A DNA stretch of 64,000 nt from Guptibacillus algicola (GTDB lineage Bacteria > Bacillota > Bacilli > Bacillales > Guptibacillaceae), in NCBI RefSeq assembly GCF_020171805.1, contig NZ_JAIVAF010000001.1, positions 558,001-622,000 on the forward strand, given 5' to 3'. Below are positions 1 through 9,203 of this stretch, in pieces. The number at the start of each line of letters is the position of its first letter. Position 1 is the stretch's first letter. A program made the position numbers and the translations under genes. Below the pieces are notes generated by a model that was given only the letters and a program-made list of their open reading frames with translations, was not told the origin of the DNA and made no database searches.

Positions 1-1257
1 AGTCATTACATTTTCTACTGATGACTTTGCAAGGCTTTTTCTACGAATGGATTTGCTCTGATTTCCAATGCTCTCTTCTTCAACGATACCAGTTATCGTT
101 ACAGTGCCTTCTTTTCCTCTATCAGATTTAACCGCAGTAACTTCAATTTCTAGGAGAGCACCTGTATTCGGACCATATACCGCTAAACCATTTACTAACC
201 CAATTTGAGAACGATGTGGGATTCTCCGCTCAGGACGAGGCGTTAATCGGCTAGCGTGGATAACCCACTCCATATCACCAGCTGTTATGCTATTTCTGTT
301 TTCGGTGATCGCTAGACCAGCAGCAATTTGCATCAGGTTAACAGCTTCACGGCCGTTCCTAGCATATCGGCTTATTCGTTCGATTCCCTCATCCATAATT
401 GTTAAGTTTAATTTCTTAGCAGATCTTGCCGCTATCTTTGAGATTTCTTCCTGCGTTAGCTCTCTAAAAAACACTTCCATACATCGAGAGCGAATGGCTG
501 GAGGAATTTCATCCGGTGACCTTGTTGTCGCTCCAATCATTCTGAAATCAGCCGGCAATCCATTCTGAAAAATATCATGGATATGAGCGGGAATGTTGGA
601 ATTCTCCTCGCTGTAGTAGGCACTTTCAAGAAATACCTTTCGATCCTCAAGAACTTTTAAAAGCTTATTGATTTGGATAGGATGTAGTTCTCCTATTTCA
701 TCGATAAATAAGATACCACCATGAGCATTCGTTACAGCTCCTTGCTTCGGTTGTGGAATTCCAGCCTGTCCCATCGCGCCGGCTCCCTGGTAGATGGGAT
801 CATGTACGGAACCAATCAATGGATCTGCAATGCCTCTTTCGTCAAATCGGGCTGTTGTTGCATCAAGTTCAACGAATATGGCAGATTGCTTAAATGGTGT
901 CATCCTGTTTCGCTTAGCTTCTTCAAGTACAAGACGTGCTGCCGCTGTTTTACCAACCCCAGGAGGACCATAAATGATTACATGCTGCGGGTTCGGTCCA
1001 CATATAGCTGCCCTAAGAGTACGGATCCCTTCTTCCTGACCAACGATTTCAGAAAAACCAGAAGGTCTTATCCGTTCTGACAATGGTTCACTCAGCGAAA
1101 TATTTCGAAGTCTGCGCAGTTGCTCCATTTCTTTTCGAGCTTCTTTATCTATTGATACTTTCTGGGTCCTCTGATTACGTAAAAGGTTCCAGAAATATAA
1201 ACCAATCACAATTCCAAAAAACAATTGTATCGCTAGTGCAACTCCTGTCCAATTCAT
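1..1257 (-). CDS. lonB: ATP-dependent protease LonB (C-terminus beyond window)
   Basis: The reading frame opens with ATG at 1257 behind AGGAGG and runs off the left edge, giving 419 residues of a protein normally about 550 long. Residues 1-30 form one hydrophobic segment, so the protein is probably membrane-anchored. It carries an AAA+ module with Walker A GPPGVGKT and Walker B ILFIDEIGEL, then the start of the region leading to the Lon protease domain; the catalytic Ser-Lys part is not visible. In B. subtilis LonB is the forespore-specific Lon paralogue. It lies downstream of clpX after a strong terminator and has its own sigma-F-like promoter, which fits that role. Confidence 0.93.
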   Translation of the reverse strand, partial: MNWTGVALAIQLFFGIVIGLYFWNLLRNQRTQKVSIDKEARKEMEQLRRLRNISLSEPLSERIRPSGFSEIVGQEEGIRTLRAAICGPNPQHVIIYGPPGVGKTAAARLVLEEAKRNRMTPFKQSAIFVELDATTARFDERGIADPLIGSVHDPIYQGAGAMGQAGIPQPKQGAVTNAHGGILFIDEIGELHPIQINKLLKVLEDRKVFLESAYYSEENSNIPAHIHDIFQNGLPADFRMIGATTRSPDEIPPAIRSRCMEVFFRELTQEEISKIAARSAKKLNLTIMDEGIERISRYARNGREAVNLMQIAAGLAITENRNSITAGDMEWVIHASRLTPRPERRIPHRSQIGLVNGLAVYGPNTGALLEIEVTAVKSDRGKEGTVTITGIVEEESIGNQSKSIRRKSLAKSSVENVMT

Positions 1258-1289
1258 AACAGTACCTCCTGGAAAATTTTCAATAGCCA

Positions 1290-1319
1290 TAGTATCTCCT
1301 GAGGTAGTGTTCCATAAAC
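1290..1319 (-). promoter_or_regulatory. Candidate sigma-F promoter of lonB
   Basis: On the minus strand GTTTA (1315-1319) is separated by 15 bases from GGAGATACTA (1290-1299). The second box fits the sigma-F -10 pattern GGNNANANTR exactly, and the first differs from GYATA at one base. It sits just upstream of the lonB ribosome binding site. B. subtilis lonB is transcribed by sigma-F, so context agrees. Confidence 0.6.
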
Positions 1320-1339
1320 CGGAAAATTGGAAAGGATTC

Positions 1340-1377
1340 TCCAAAAAGAAAAAACCAATCACCTTAGGTGATTGGTT
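1340..1377 (-). terminator. Intrinsic terminator of clpX
   Basis: A perfect 11-bp stem (1353-1363 with 1367-1377, three-base loop) is followed on the minus strand by a T-rich tract. It lies just after the clpX stop and separates clpX from lonB. Confidence 0.9.
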
Positions 1378-1383
1378 CCATCT

Positions 1384-2658
1384 TTATGCACTCTCTTTAG
1401 GTGACTCTTTACCTTCATCGATCACAGAACCGTCTTCTAAAACAAGACGAGGAGACGTTTTCTTACTTACAGTCGCTGCTGTAAGTACGCACTTCTTAAT
1501 CTCTTCACGAGATGGTAGGTCATACATGACATCGAGCATGATTCCTTCGATAATCGAGCGTAGACCACGCGCACCTGTTTTTCTTTCGATGGCTTGCTTA
1601 GCTATTTCAACAAGTGCATCATCTTCAAACTCAAGCTCAACGTCATCAAGCTCAAGAAGTTTTTGGTATTGTTTTACAAGAGCATTCTTTGGTTTAGTCA
1701 GAATCTCAACAAGTGCTTCTTCATCTAATGGTTCTAGGCTTCCGATAACAGGAAGACGACCAATAAATTCTGGAATCAACCCGAAACGAAGAAGGTCTTC
1801 AGGAAGAACCTTGCTTAGGTATTCACCTGGTTTCAAGTCCTCTTGTTTTGCTTCTCCACTAAATCCAATTACTTTCTTACCGAGGCGACGTTTAATGATC
1901 TGTTCGATCCCATCAAACGCTCCTCCGCAAATGAAGAGAATGTTTGTTGTATCGATCTGAATAAATTCTTGATGAGGATGCTTACGTCCACCTTGTGGGG
2001 GAACACTTGCAGTTGTTCCTTCAAGAATTTTAAGTAGTGCTTGTTGCACACCTTCACCAGAAACATCACGAGTGATCGATGGATTCTCTGATTTACGAGC
2101 AACCTTGTCGATTTCATCGATATAAATAATACCTTTTTCTGCTTTTTCAACATCGTAGTCTGCAGCCTGAATCAGTTTCAGAAGAATGTTCTCAACATCT
2201 TCCCCAACGTAACCAGCTTCTGTTAGAGACGTTGCATCAGCAATTGCAAAAGGAACGTTCAAGATTCTCGCAAGAGTCTGAGCTAGAAGTGTTTTACCAC
2301 TACCTGTAGGACCTATAAGAGCAATATTACTCTTAGAAAGTTCTACTTCATCAGATTTAGTTGATGCATTGATACGCTTGTAATGGTTGTAAACCGCTAC
2401 TGAAAGTGATTTCTTAGCCTTTTCTTGACCAATAACGTAATCATCAAGAATCTGACAGATTTCATGAGGTTTTGGTACTTCTTTAAAGTCAACCTCTTCT
2501 TCAGTTCCAAGCTCTTCTTCTACGATTTCTGTACAGAGCTCAATACACTCGTCACAAATGTAAACACCTGGACCTGCAACTAGTTTACGTACTTGATCCT
2601 GTGTCTTACCACAGAAGGAACATTTAAGTTGCCCTTTTTCATCGTTAAATTTAAACAT
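1384..2658 (-). CDS. clpX: ATP-dependent Clp protease ATP-binding subunit ClpX
   Basis: This 424-residue protein is the AAA+ unfoldase that recognises substrates and feeds them to the ClpP peptidase in the cytoplasm. The N-terminal zinc-binding domain shows CSFC and CDEC cysteine pairs within residues 14-45. The AAA+ domain shows Walker A GPTGSGKT, the pore loop GYVGED and Walker [10 protein letters not shown]. Length is normal for the family. The ATG at 2658 has an AGGGGTG ribosome binding site. It lies downstream of tig, with a terminator between them and its own promoter candidate. Confidence 0.98.
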   Translation of the reverse strand: MFKFNDEKGQLKCSFCGKTQDQVRKLVAGPGVYICDECIELCTEIVEEELGTEEEVDFKEVPKPHEICQILDDYVIGQEKAKKSLSVAVYNHYKRINASTKSDEVELSKSNIALIGPTGSGKTLLAQTLARILNVPFAIADATSLTEAGYVGEDVENILLKLIQAADYDVEKAEKGIIYIDEIDKVARKSENPSITRDVSGEGVQQALLKILEGTTASVPPQGGRKHPHQEFIQIDTTNILFICGGAFDGIEQIIKRRLGKKVIGFSGEAKQEDLKPGEYLSKVLPEDLLRFGLIPEFIGRLPVIGSLEPLDEEALVEILTKPKNALVKQYQKLLELDDVELEFEDDALVEIAKQAIERKTGARGLRSIIEGIMLDVMYDLPSREEIKKCVLTAATVSKKTSPRLVLEDGSVIDEGKESPKESA

Positions 2659-2812
2659 GAAATCACCCCTAACCGTTGATCTCGATGAAATCCGAATAGT
2701 GATATTGCAAAGGTCTCTGCTATTTCAAATGTAGAAACGCCGATCACTTCGTTAGCAATCCAAACGGGCATTCACCAATGGTTTTTCAACCCTGATTATG
2801 TATTGAAATTGT

Positions 2813-2841
2813 ATCATATAAAGCAAAAGGTTATGAAGCAA
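2813..2841 (-). promoter_or_regulatory. Candidate sigma-A promoter of clpX
   Basis: TTGCTT (2836-2841) and TATGAT (2813-2818) are 17 bases apart on the minus strand, which predicts a leader of about 150 nucleotides before clpX. I see no gene in the rest of the 2659-2979 interval. Confidence 0.5.
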
Positions 2842-2935
2842 AACGACTCTTAGGAGACTTAATATGTATCGAGTAATTGTCCTACTACTATGTTTATCTA
2901 AATTATATGTTTTCATTACAACATATTTGTGTATG

Positions 2936-2963
2936 AAACAAGGCGCTGTTATGCGCCTTGTTT
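2936..2963 (-). terminator. Terminator of tig
   Basis: A perfect 11-bp inverted repeat (2936-2946 with 2953-2963, six-base loop) lies just past the tig stop. The T-run is short, mostly the TTT at the stem foot, so efficiency is uncertain. Confidence 0.7.
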
Positions 2964-2979
2964 CTCTGATTAACATCTA

Positions 2980-4272
2980 TTAAGCTTTTTTGCTGTTGTC
3001 TACTAACACGTCGATTGCTTTACGTACGCGCAGGTCACCTTTAAGTGCAGCGTCGCCGCCTTGCATCGCTAGCATTTGACGAATTTGTTCTTCTTCCATA
3101 TTGTACATAGCTGCCATCTTAGCAAGCTCTTCGTTAACTTCTTCCTCAGAAACTTCGATGTTTTCTGCATCAGCGATCGCTTCAAGAGTTAGGTTCGTGC
3201 GTACACGCTTTTCACCGTCTTCTTGCATTTGTTCGCGAAGTGCTTTTTCATCTTGTCCTGAGAACTGATAATACATCTCAAGGTTCATACCCTGTTGCTG
3301 TAAACGTTGCTCAAATTCTTGAAGCATACGATCAACTTCAGAATCAACCATTGCAGATGGAAGATCGATTTCACTGTTTTCAGCTGCTTTCTCGATCAAC
3401 GTATCTTTCTTTTTCATATCAGCATCTTCAGCTTTTTGCTTTTCAAGATTTTCTTTTGTAGTCTTTTTAAGCTCATCAAGTGATGCTACTTCTTCGTTAA
3501 CATCTTTAGCGAACTCATCATCTAGCTCAGGAAGCTCTTTACGCTTGATGTCATGAACTTTTACTTTGAATGTAGCTTCTTGTCCAGCAAGGTTTTCAGC
3601 ATGATACTCTTCAGGGAAAGTAACTGTTACTTCCTTCTCAGCTCCTGCTTTTTCACCTACTAGCTGTTCTTCGAAACCAGGGATAAATGTGTTAGAACCA
3701 ACTTCTAGAGAGTAGTTCTCACCTTTTCCACCTTCAAATGGTTCTTCACCAAGGAAGCCTTCGAAGTCGATGATCGCAGTGTCACCTTCTTGGATCTCGC
3801 CATCTTCAACGACTACTAGTTCAGCATGCTTCTCTTGAAGTCCTTTAAGTTCAGCTTCAACATCTTCATCTGTAACTGTTGTGTCTTCTTCTTCAACTTC
3901 AAGTCCTTTGTATTCACCAAGCTTCACTTCTGGCTTAACTGTAACAGTAGCCTTAAAGATAAGGTTCTTATCTTTTTCGATTTGCTCGATGTCCACTTCT
4001 GGACGATCTACAGGGTCGATTCCAGCTTCTTCTACAGCTTCTGAATAAGCTTTAGGAAGAATGATATCAAGAGCATCTTGATATAGAGATTCTACGCCGA
4101 AACGCTTTTCAAATAGTGAACGTGGCACTTTCCCTTTACGGAATCCAGGTACATTAACCTGCTTTACAACTTTCTTAAATGCCTCATCAAGTGCTGTATT
4201 TACCTCACCAGCGTCAACTTCAACTGTAAGGACGCCCTGATTACCTTCAAGCTTTTCCCAATTTGCAGTCAT
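2980..4272 (-). CDS. tig: Trigger factor (ribosome-bound chaperone and prolyl isomerase)
   Basis: Trigger factor binds the ribosome at the nascent-chain exit and helps new proteins fold. At 430 residues the length is typical. The N-terminal ribosome-binding domain has the signature [10 protein letters not shown] near residues 44-53. The FKBP-type isomerase domain lies around residues 160-245, with [11 protein letters not shown] and [11 protein letters not shown]. The C-terminal part is helical and rich in charged residues and Met. Acidic composition is normal. It is preceded by a well-formed promoter and a leader with a terminator-like hairpin, and followed by clpX, as in B. subtilis. Confidence 0.97.
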   Translation of the reverse strand: MTANWEKLEGNQGVLTVEVDAGEVNTALDEAFKKVVKQVNVPGFRKGKVPRSLFEKRFGVESLYQDALDIILPKAYSEAVEEAGIDPVDRPEVDIEQIEKDKNLIFKATVTVKPEVKLGEYKGLEVEEEDTTVTDEDVEAELKGLQEKHAELVVVEDGEIQEGDTAIIDFEGFLGEEPFEGGKGENYSLEVGSNTFIPGFEEQLVGEKAGAEKEVTVTFPEEYHAENLAGQEATFKVKVHDIKRKELPELDDEFAKDVNEEVASLDELKKTTKENLEKQKAEDADMKKKDTLIEKAAENSEIDLPSAMVDSEVDRMLQEFEQRLQQQGMNLEMYYQFSGQDEKALREQMQEDGEKRVRTNLTLEAIADAENIEVSEEEVNEELAKMAAMYNMEEEQIRQMLAMQGGDAALKGDLRVRKAIDVLVDNSKKA

Positions 4273-4320
4273 TTACACATTCCCTCCAACAATAAATATA
4301 TTTCCACTAATCGAGCGTTT

Positions 4321-4356
4321 AAAAAAAGATGACGCTTTTTGGAGTATAAAAGCGCC
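4321..4356 (-). terminator. Terminator-like hairpin in the tig leader
   Basis: On the minus strand a 9-bp stem (4348-4356 with 4331-4339, one G-T pair) is followed by a run of seven T. It lies between the tig promoter and the tig start codon. Flanking A-rich and T-rich arms (about 4318-4330 and 4367-4380) can pair with each other and would then bury the T-run. It could be an attenuator or a terminator for upstream read-through. Confidence 0.6.
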
Positions 4357-4412
4357 AGAAGGCTTTTTTAAACGATCTCTTTTACTAGTAAATATGGGTT
4401 TGCAACCATTTT

Positions 4413-4440
4413 ATTATAACATAGTACAGGTGCTTTTCAA
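4413..4440 (-). promoter_or_regulatory. Sigma-A promoter of tig
   Basis: TTGAAA (4435-4440), a 16-base spacer and TATAAT (4413-4418) preceded by an extended TG motif make a near-consensus vegetative promoter. The predicted leader is about 135 nucleotides. Confidence 0.75.
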
Positions 4441-4534
4441 TACATACAGTATGATTCACACCGCCTTTACCATTGTACAGCTTAACTATTTTTGCTCTGA
4501 ATCGCAAGCGAAAAGAATTGGTTTCCAACTATTT

Positions 4535-5563
4535 CTATTCGAATGGACGATAGAAAGGCTGATTCTCTATTCGCTTGATACGATCTGCAGGAACCTCAAA
4601 TTCTGAGGGCTTCACTCCATAGATACTACCTATTTGCTGGCTTGTATAGCTTTCTCCATTGATATCTGAAGCCACGATATGTACTGCAGCAGCCCAAACA
4701 GAACTATTTTTTGGCTCAGCTTCAAATGGAGAAATGGCAAATAGATAATGCCACCATATTTGCATGCACATTTCAAACAGGACAGGATTTTCCTGTTCAA
4801 CGTGGTCAGATAGCTTTTTCTTCACACTTAAAGAAAACTCTTGTATAAAGATGTCTGTCAACTCAGATGGGTTGACGGAAATTTCTCTTCCAAACTTATG
4901 TATGGTGACTTCTTGGTCTAGCTTTTTTTCTCTTAATACTTGTAGTACAAGACTCTTTAGTAGCGGATCTTTCCCAGTTGCGTTTATGTATGCTAGATAT
5001 GCTGGTATAGCTATCTCTTCACTGACATTACTCAGTTTCTGAATGGCTAACCATTGCTTTTCCGTCTGCTCGCTTTCCAGATAGTCTATCAACATGTCTG
5101 GGTCTTCATCCTGAACATCGTTATGTTTGTCATCAGAAGCGACGTCATAGCCGGTCATTTTTCTACTAAAATGCAAAAGCTGATAGAGCGACTCAGCAAT
5201 GTTCGACGGAAGCTGGTGTTCTTCTAGAACCGCTTCGATCATCGTAACTACTTTCTGATACTTTCCAAGCTGAACCAAAATCGATATGTATACTTGAAAA
5301 ATGTCGTAGTAATCTCCAATACCTTGTTGCATCATCTTTTCGCAACGATCGGAGGCTTCTGTCAACTCTCCAAGCTCTACGAGGCTTAGTACCAATCCAA
5401 AGTGCCCCTGTGGGTGGTCTGGATCGATCTCTAGAAGTTGACTAAAGTGTTCATGTGCCTGTTGAATCTTCTTTTCTTTTAGGGCTGCCATACCTTTTTC
5501 GGCAAGTTTGCTTGCCACGTTTGGAAAATAAACTATTTTCCTTTCATCTTTTTCTTTGTCCAT
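4535..5563 (-). CDS. ysoA: TPR-repeat protein YsoA
   Basis: This 342-residue soluble protein has TPR-like helical repeats in its first half: residues 20-55 and 55-90 show alternating small and large residues, for example AHEHFSQLLEIDPDHPQGHFGLVLSLVELGE. The second half is helical without a motif I recognise. TPR modules mediate protein-protein contacts; the partner is not known to me. The gene sits directly upstream of tig, as ysoA does in B. subtilis, but lacks the leu genes beside it there. A weak promoter candidate, TTGAGT with TAAACT, lies upstream. Confidence 0.85.
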   Translation of the reverse strand: MDKEKDERKIVYFPNVASKLAEKGMAALKEKKIQQAHEHFSQLLEIDPDHPQGHFGLVLSLVELGELTEASDRCEKMMQQGIGDYYDIFQVYISILVQLGKYQKVVTMIEAVLEEHQLPSNIAESLYQLLHFSRKMTGYDVASDDKHNDVQDEDPDMLIDYLESEQTEKQWLAIQKLSNVSEEIAIPAYLAYINATGKDPLLKSLVLQVLREKKLDQEVTIHKFGREISVNPSELTDIFIQEFSLSVKKKLSDHVEQENPVLFEMCMQIWWHYLFAISPFEAEPKNSSVWAAAVHIVASDINGESYTSQQIGSIYGVKPSEFEVPADRIKRIENQPFYRPFE

Positions 5564-5780
5564 AGACGTATTCGCTCCACTCTCTTATATTCTCTATTAA
5601 AAGAGTTTTCAGCAGGAAAGGCGCAGCTACGATTAGCTTTCAGTTTATCAGTATAAAGACGTAAACTCAAGTTACAGTGCTTCCATGCTTAGTCCGTTCA
5701 TTTCTTATTAAAATACCCTAACTCCATGTATAAGAAACAGATATATATGGCTAACCTGCCCATTCCTTTAGAACATAAAT

Positions 5781-5814
5781 AAAAAAGTCTTCTATCTAAT
5801 AGATAAAAGACTTT
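5781..5814 (-). terminator. Terminator after tRNA-Arg
   Basis: An inverted repeat (5784-5791 with 5807-5814, extended inward by TATCT/AGATA) is followed on the minus strand by six T. The 5564-5780 stretch beyond it holds no gene I can see. Confidence 0.85.
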
Positions 5815-5827
5815 GGGAATATGTATA

Positions 5828-5904
5828 TGGTGTCCCAGGAGAGATTCGAACTCCCGACCCACAGCTTAGAAGGCTGTTGCTCTATCCTGCTGAGCTACTG
5901 GGAC
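5828..5904 (-). tRNA. tRNA-Arg (anticodon TCT)
   Basis: The minus strand folds as a full cloverleaf: acceptor GTCCCAG with CTGGGAC, D stem GCTC/GAGC, anticodon stem ACAGC/GCTGT with loop CTTCTAA, and T stem GGGAG/CTCTC with loop TTCGAAT. The anticodon is TCT, reading AGA and AGG. CCA is encoded at 5828-5830. It has its own promoter and terminator, so it is a single-gene unit. Confidence 0.97.
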
Positions 5905-5941
5905 ATCGTTGTATAAGCTGTCAGCTCTAGCGACAAATATA

Positions 5942-5970
5942 AATATACCTAAGTAGAAACATAAAGTCAA
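5942..5970 (-). promoter_or_regulatory. Sigma-A promoter of tRNA-Arg
   Basis: TTGACT (5965-5970) and TATATT (5942-5947) are separated by 17 bases, about 38 bases upstream of the tRNA 5' end. Confidence 0.75.
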
Positions 5971-5980
5971 TACCGGAACA

Positions 5981-6014
5981 GAAGAAAAAACACAGTAAAA
6001 TGTTACTGTGTTTT
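5981..6014 (-). terminator. Terminator of the rph-rdgB-ysnB operon
   Basis: A 10-bp perfect stem (5989-5998 with 6003-6012, four-base loop) is followed by a T-rich tract on the minus strand, directly after the ysnB stop. Confidence 0.9.
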
Positions 6015-6015
6015 C

Positions 6016-6534
6016 CTAAGATTCAAGCTCAAATGATCTGGAAAGATCTTCGACAGGCTCTCCGTTATCATCATAAAAAACAACCTGTACGCGATTATCA
6101 ATCCACTCTACGATTGCATACGTTTTTATCCTCGGTTTCCTCGGTAAGCTTATACTTCCTGGGTTTAGAAACAAAATATCCGCCTCAAAATGGACTGTTG
6201 CTTCATGAGAATGCCCGAAACAAACAAGATCTGCTTGAGTTTCTTCCGCTCTATACGCTAAATTCATCAAGTTCAGCTTCACGCCGTACAAATGTCCATG
6301 CGTAGCAAAGATGGTTTTGCCACCAACAGTTTCCGATACATCTTCAGGGTACCTCGTATCAAAATCACAGTTCCCTCTTACACGTAGTGGAAATGAGTTC
6401 ATGATCGTATCGTCAAAACCAAATTCAGAATCGCCGCAATGTACCATACATTCGACTTCGTCTTTGTGCCTTTTAACTAGGTTTTCAAGTTCTTCTGAAG
6501 AACTATGGTTATCACTTACAACGAGTACCTTCAT
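6016..6534 (-). CDS. ysnB: Metallophosphoesterase YsnB (YfcE/MJ0936 family)
   Basis: This 172-residue protein is a small calcineurin-like phosphodiesterase. Metal-binding motifs are visible in order: D7 and H11 in SDNHSSS, HCGDSEF, GNCDFD, THGH near residue 80, and FGHSHEA near residue 107. These supply the dinuclear metal site; the natural substrate is unknown. It is the last gene of the rph-rdgB-ysnB operon, 15 bases after rdgB, with a GAGGTGA ribosome binding site. Confidence 0.92.
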   Translation of the reverse strand: MKVLVVSDNHSSSEELENLVKRHKDEVECMVHCGDSEFGFDDTIMNSFPLRVRGNCDFDTRYPEDVSETVGGKTIFATHGHLYGVKLNLMNLAYRAEETQADLVCFGHSHEATVHFEADILFLNPGSISLPRKPRIKTYAIVEWIDNRVQVVFYDDNGEPVEDLSRSFELES

Positions 6535-6549
6535 AACCGCTCACCTCTT

Positions 6550-7143
6550 TTATAGTAAGTCTTGAAAAACTTCTTGTAGTCGGTCGAGTGCTTTCCCTCT
6601 ATGAGAAATCGCATCTTTCTCTTCCGGAGTTAGTTCAGCCATCGTTTTTTGATAAGACGGTAAGTAAAAGATAGGGTCATATCCAAATCCTTCATATCCT
6701 GAACGTTCATGAGCTATCCTACCTTCGCATGATCCAGAGAACACTTCTGTTTTTTTATCAGGAATGGCAACCGCTAATAGGCACTGAAAAGAAGCTGTTC
6801 TTTTTTCGTCTGGTACATTTTTGAGTTCAGACAAAACTTTATCGATGTTTGCTTCATCGTCTTTCTCAGGTCCTGCATATCGAGCAGAGTAAACGCCAGG
6901 TTCACCGTCGAGTGCATCGATAACGAGACCTGAATCATCAGCGATCACGATTTGGTTCGTCATACGCATAATCGTCTCAGCTTTTAATACTGCGTTTTCA
7001 GCAAACGTTGTCCCTGTTTCCTCCACATCAAGGTCTTCATCTAAGTCTAACAGCGAAATAACTTGAAGTTCATCTGTCTCAAACCGCCGTTTAAATTCTT
7101 TTACTTTACCTTTATTTTTGGTCGCGACAAGGAGCTTACGCAT
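6550..7143 (-). CDS. rdgB: Non-canonical purine NTP pyrophosphatase (dITP/XTP)
   Basis: The enzyme hydrolyses dITP, ITP and XTP to monophosphates and so keeps deaminated purines out of nucleic acids. The 197-residue sequence has the Ham1/RdgB hallmarks: the N-terminal [11 protein letters not shown] substrate loop, [33 protein letters not shown] and the C-terminal SHRGKA. The ATG at 7143 overlaps the rph stop by eight bases, and its AAGGAGG lies inside the rph coding end, which implies translational coupling. B. subtilis calls it ysnA. Confidence 0.96.
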   Translation of the reverse strand: MRKLLVATKNKGKVKEFKRRFETDELQVISLLDLDEDLDVEETGTTFAENAVLKAETIMRMTNQIVIADDSGLVIDALDGEPGVYSARYAGPEKDDEANIDKVLSELKNVPDEKRTASFQCLLAVAIPDKKTEVFSGSCEGRIAHERSGYEGFGYDPIFYLPSYQKTMAELTPEEKDAISHRGKALDRLQEVFQDLL

Positions 7144-7894
7144 TCTCTTGTTTACCTCCTTTGATCTCAGAGGAGAACGATCCGATTACTTCTGTTTGTT
7201 TTTGGATGAGTTCTTCAATTCCAGATTGAGCAAGTGATAGCATTTCATTCAATTGGTTCATTGTAAACGTTGCTTCTTCTCCTGTTCCTTGAACTTCAAC
7301 AAACTCACTTTGTCCTGTCATAACGATATTCATATCTACCTTTGCAGTTGAGTCTTCTTTATAACAAAGGTCTAGAATAGCCTCTCCATTAGTGTTGATT
7401 CCTACTGAAGTAGCCGCAAGGAAATCTGTAATTGGCATTTTCTTAATTTGTTTGTTCGCCATACCCTTTTCTATAGCTAGTGACATCGCAACGAATGCAC
7501 CTGTAATGGAAGCCGTTCGTGTTCCACCATCGGCCTGTATCACATCGCAATCAATCCAAATTGTACGCTCACCAAGTGCATCAAGGTCAATGACTGTTCG
7601 AAGTGCACGACCAATCAGACGCTGAATCTCCATTGTGCGCCCAGCAACTTTACCTTTACTTGACTCACGGATATTCCGCTGTTCAGTCGCTCTAGGTAAC
7701 ATCGCATATTCTGCAGCTACCCAGCCTTTCCCTTGTCCTCTCATAAATGGAGGAACTCTCTCTTCAATCGAAGCATTACAGATTACCTTTGTATCTCCTA
7801 CCGTTATTAAGACAGAACCTTCAGGGTGTTTTACGTAATCTTTTTCAATATGTATTTCACGAATTTCATTATGTTGGCGTCCATCGACTCTCAT
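7136..7894 (-). CDS. rph: Ribonuclease PH
   Basis: RNase PH is a phosphorolytic 3'-5' exoribonuclease that trims tRNA 3' ends. The 252-residue sequence begins MRVDGRQ, the usual family start. I chose this ATG because AGGAGG lies six bases upstream; an upstream in-frame ATG would place that site inside the coding region. Signature stretches include [36 protein letters not shown] and [18 protein letters not shown]. It is the first gene of an operon with rdgB and ysnB, downstream of the gerM terminator. Confidence 0.97.
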   Translation of the reverse strand: MRVDGRQHNEIREIHIEKDYVKHPEGSVLITVGDTKVICNASIEERVPPFMRGQGKGWVAAEYAMLPRATEQRNIRESSKGKVAGRTMEIQRLIGRALRTVIDLDALGERTIWIDCDVIQADGGTRTASITGAFVAMSLAIEKGMANKQIKKMPITDFLAATSVGINTNGEAILDLCYKEDSTAKVDMNIVMTGQSEFVEVQGTGEEATFTMNQLNEMLSLAQSGIEELIQKQTEVIGSFSSEIKGGKQENA

Positions 7895-7953
7895 AATCTT
7901 CCTCCTGTTCATCGTACCTTTCCATGGGAATCTTTTGCCCTATTTTTCGAAAA

Positions 7954-7988
7954 TCAAAACAAAAAGAGGGCAGTTTTCCTGCCCCCTC
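7954..7988 (-). terminator. Terminator of gerM
   Basis: An inverted repeat (7966-7973 with 7979-7988, one or two extra C residues) is followed by TTTTTGTTTT on the minus strand. Confidence 0.85.
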
Positions 7989-8006
7989 ATCCTATCATAT
8001 TCTATT

Positions 8007-9083
8007 TTAAAAACCTACTTTATTAACCTCTACAGGCCTTGAGACCGGTTCAGAAACGATATTTCCTGCTTCGTCTACGACCTCTTCATGTCCATCAACT
8101 GTGATGGCTACTTCTTTGACATCAGCATTCTCCGTAAGTGAAAGAACCAGGCTGTTAAGAAGCTCTTGTTCTAATACCATATCCTCTGATCCAGTCAATA
8201 TCGCTTCGTTAAAATCAAGCGTTACTAAACCATCCTTAATCACTGAATCCAACAGTTTAAGATCTTTTGAAAATTGACTAAACAATCCGGAGTGTACAGG
8301 AGGTCCTTCGAGTAGACCAGTAATTACTCCATTCACATCATTTTTCACACCTTCTATACGCTTTGTAACTGGCACATAATACGTATAGTCGTTATTCTGT
8401 GCCATGAAGTACACCGTAACTGCAGAACTATTAGATACATCTACTACATTACCCATTTCATTATTGATACCGTTCGATCTACTAACATTCTCCCCAATCG
8501 GCGTTCCATTCACTGGCATTTCAGTCTGATCGTGACCATTAATTTGAATTTTAACGTTTTTGACACCTTCAAATTGAGTTAGCGTCCATGTTACTGCTTC
8601 TAATATTTGCTTTTCGTGCTCAGCTGCGTAATCTTTGAATTCTTCTGAGAAATCCACGACTAGCGTATCATCTACCTGATTGATTCCTTGTACCATAGTT
8701 CCAGCAGGAAGCACAGCTTGAAAACCATTCGGTAGCATCTCCGTAACAGGTCCATCGATGACTAAGTACTCAAGCGCCTGCTTTGCAGCCCCTTCGACCG
8801 CTGGGAGCTGAACAGTTTGCGGTACGACCATTCCATTAGAGTCTAATAAATAAAGTTCTCGGTTAGACATATTTGTAGAAGCTTCAGAATCTCCATCTTT
8901 TGTTTCTTCAGTCGTATCAGGAGCCTCCGCATTGCTGTCATCCAGTTCTTCACCTTCATTCGCATAATCAACCTTTGGTGGATCAATTTCTTTTAATGAT
9001 TTCTCAAATCCAAATCCGCACCCAGATATGATTATCATACATAAAAGCAACAGCATCGTGAATATAGCCCCACGTAAACGCAT
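8007..9083 (-). CDS. gerM: Spore germination lipoprotein GerM
   Basis: The 358-residue protein starts with a lipoprotein signal peptide whose lipobox is ISGC, with the lipidated Cys near residue 22. A charged, probably disordered linker follows. Two GerMN-type domains come next, roughly residues 95-200 and 225-340, both with the pattern of a short positively charged strand and an acidic valine-rich helix. GerM is needed for normal sporulation and germination in B. subtilis and belongs to the outer side of the membrane. The start is supported by GAGGAGGG six bases upstream. Confidence 0.93.
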   Translation of the reverse strand: MRLRGAIFTMLLLLCMIIISGCGFGFEKSLKEIDPPKVDYANEGEELDDSNAEAPDTTEETKDGDSEASTNMSNRELYLLDSNGMVVPQTVQLPAVEGAAKQALEYLVIDGPVTEMLPNGFQAVLPAGTMVQGINQVDDTLVVDFSEEFKDYAAEHEKQILEAVTWTLTQFEGVKNVKIQINGHDQTEMPVNGTPIGENVSRSNGINNEMGNVVDVSNSSAVTVYFMAQNNDYTYYVPVTKRIEGVKNDVNGVITGLLEGPPVHSGLFSQFSKDLKLLDSVIKDGLVTLDFNEAILTGSEDMVLEQELLNSLVLSLTENADVKEVAITVDGHEEVVDEAGNIVSEPVSRPVEVNKVGF

Positions 9084-9172
9084 AGCTATCCCTCCTCAGA
9101 TGGTTTGTACTATCATTTATACGAGCTACAATTTAAATTAGACCTGAGGAATGAAAAACTATTACGCTACAT

Positions 9173-9203
9173 AAAAAAACTCCATTCTCTAAAGGGAATG
9201 GAG
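9173..9203 (-). terminator. Terminator of racE
   Basis: CTCCATTC (9180-9187) pairs with GAATGGAG (9196-9203), followed by seven T on the minus strand. The stem overlaps the last codons of racE. Confidence 0.88.

Noticed and set aside
1307-1960. 217-codon plus-strand frame opposite clpX
   Set aside because: Serine-rich translation of the antisense strand of a clear clpX gene; no ribosome binding site and it crosses the clpX terminator.
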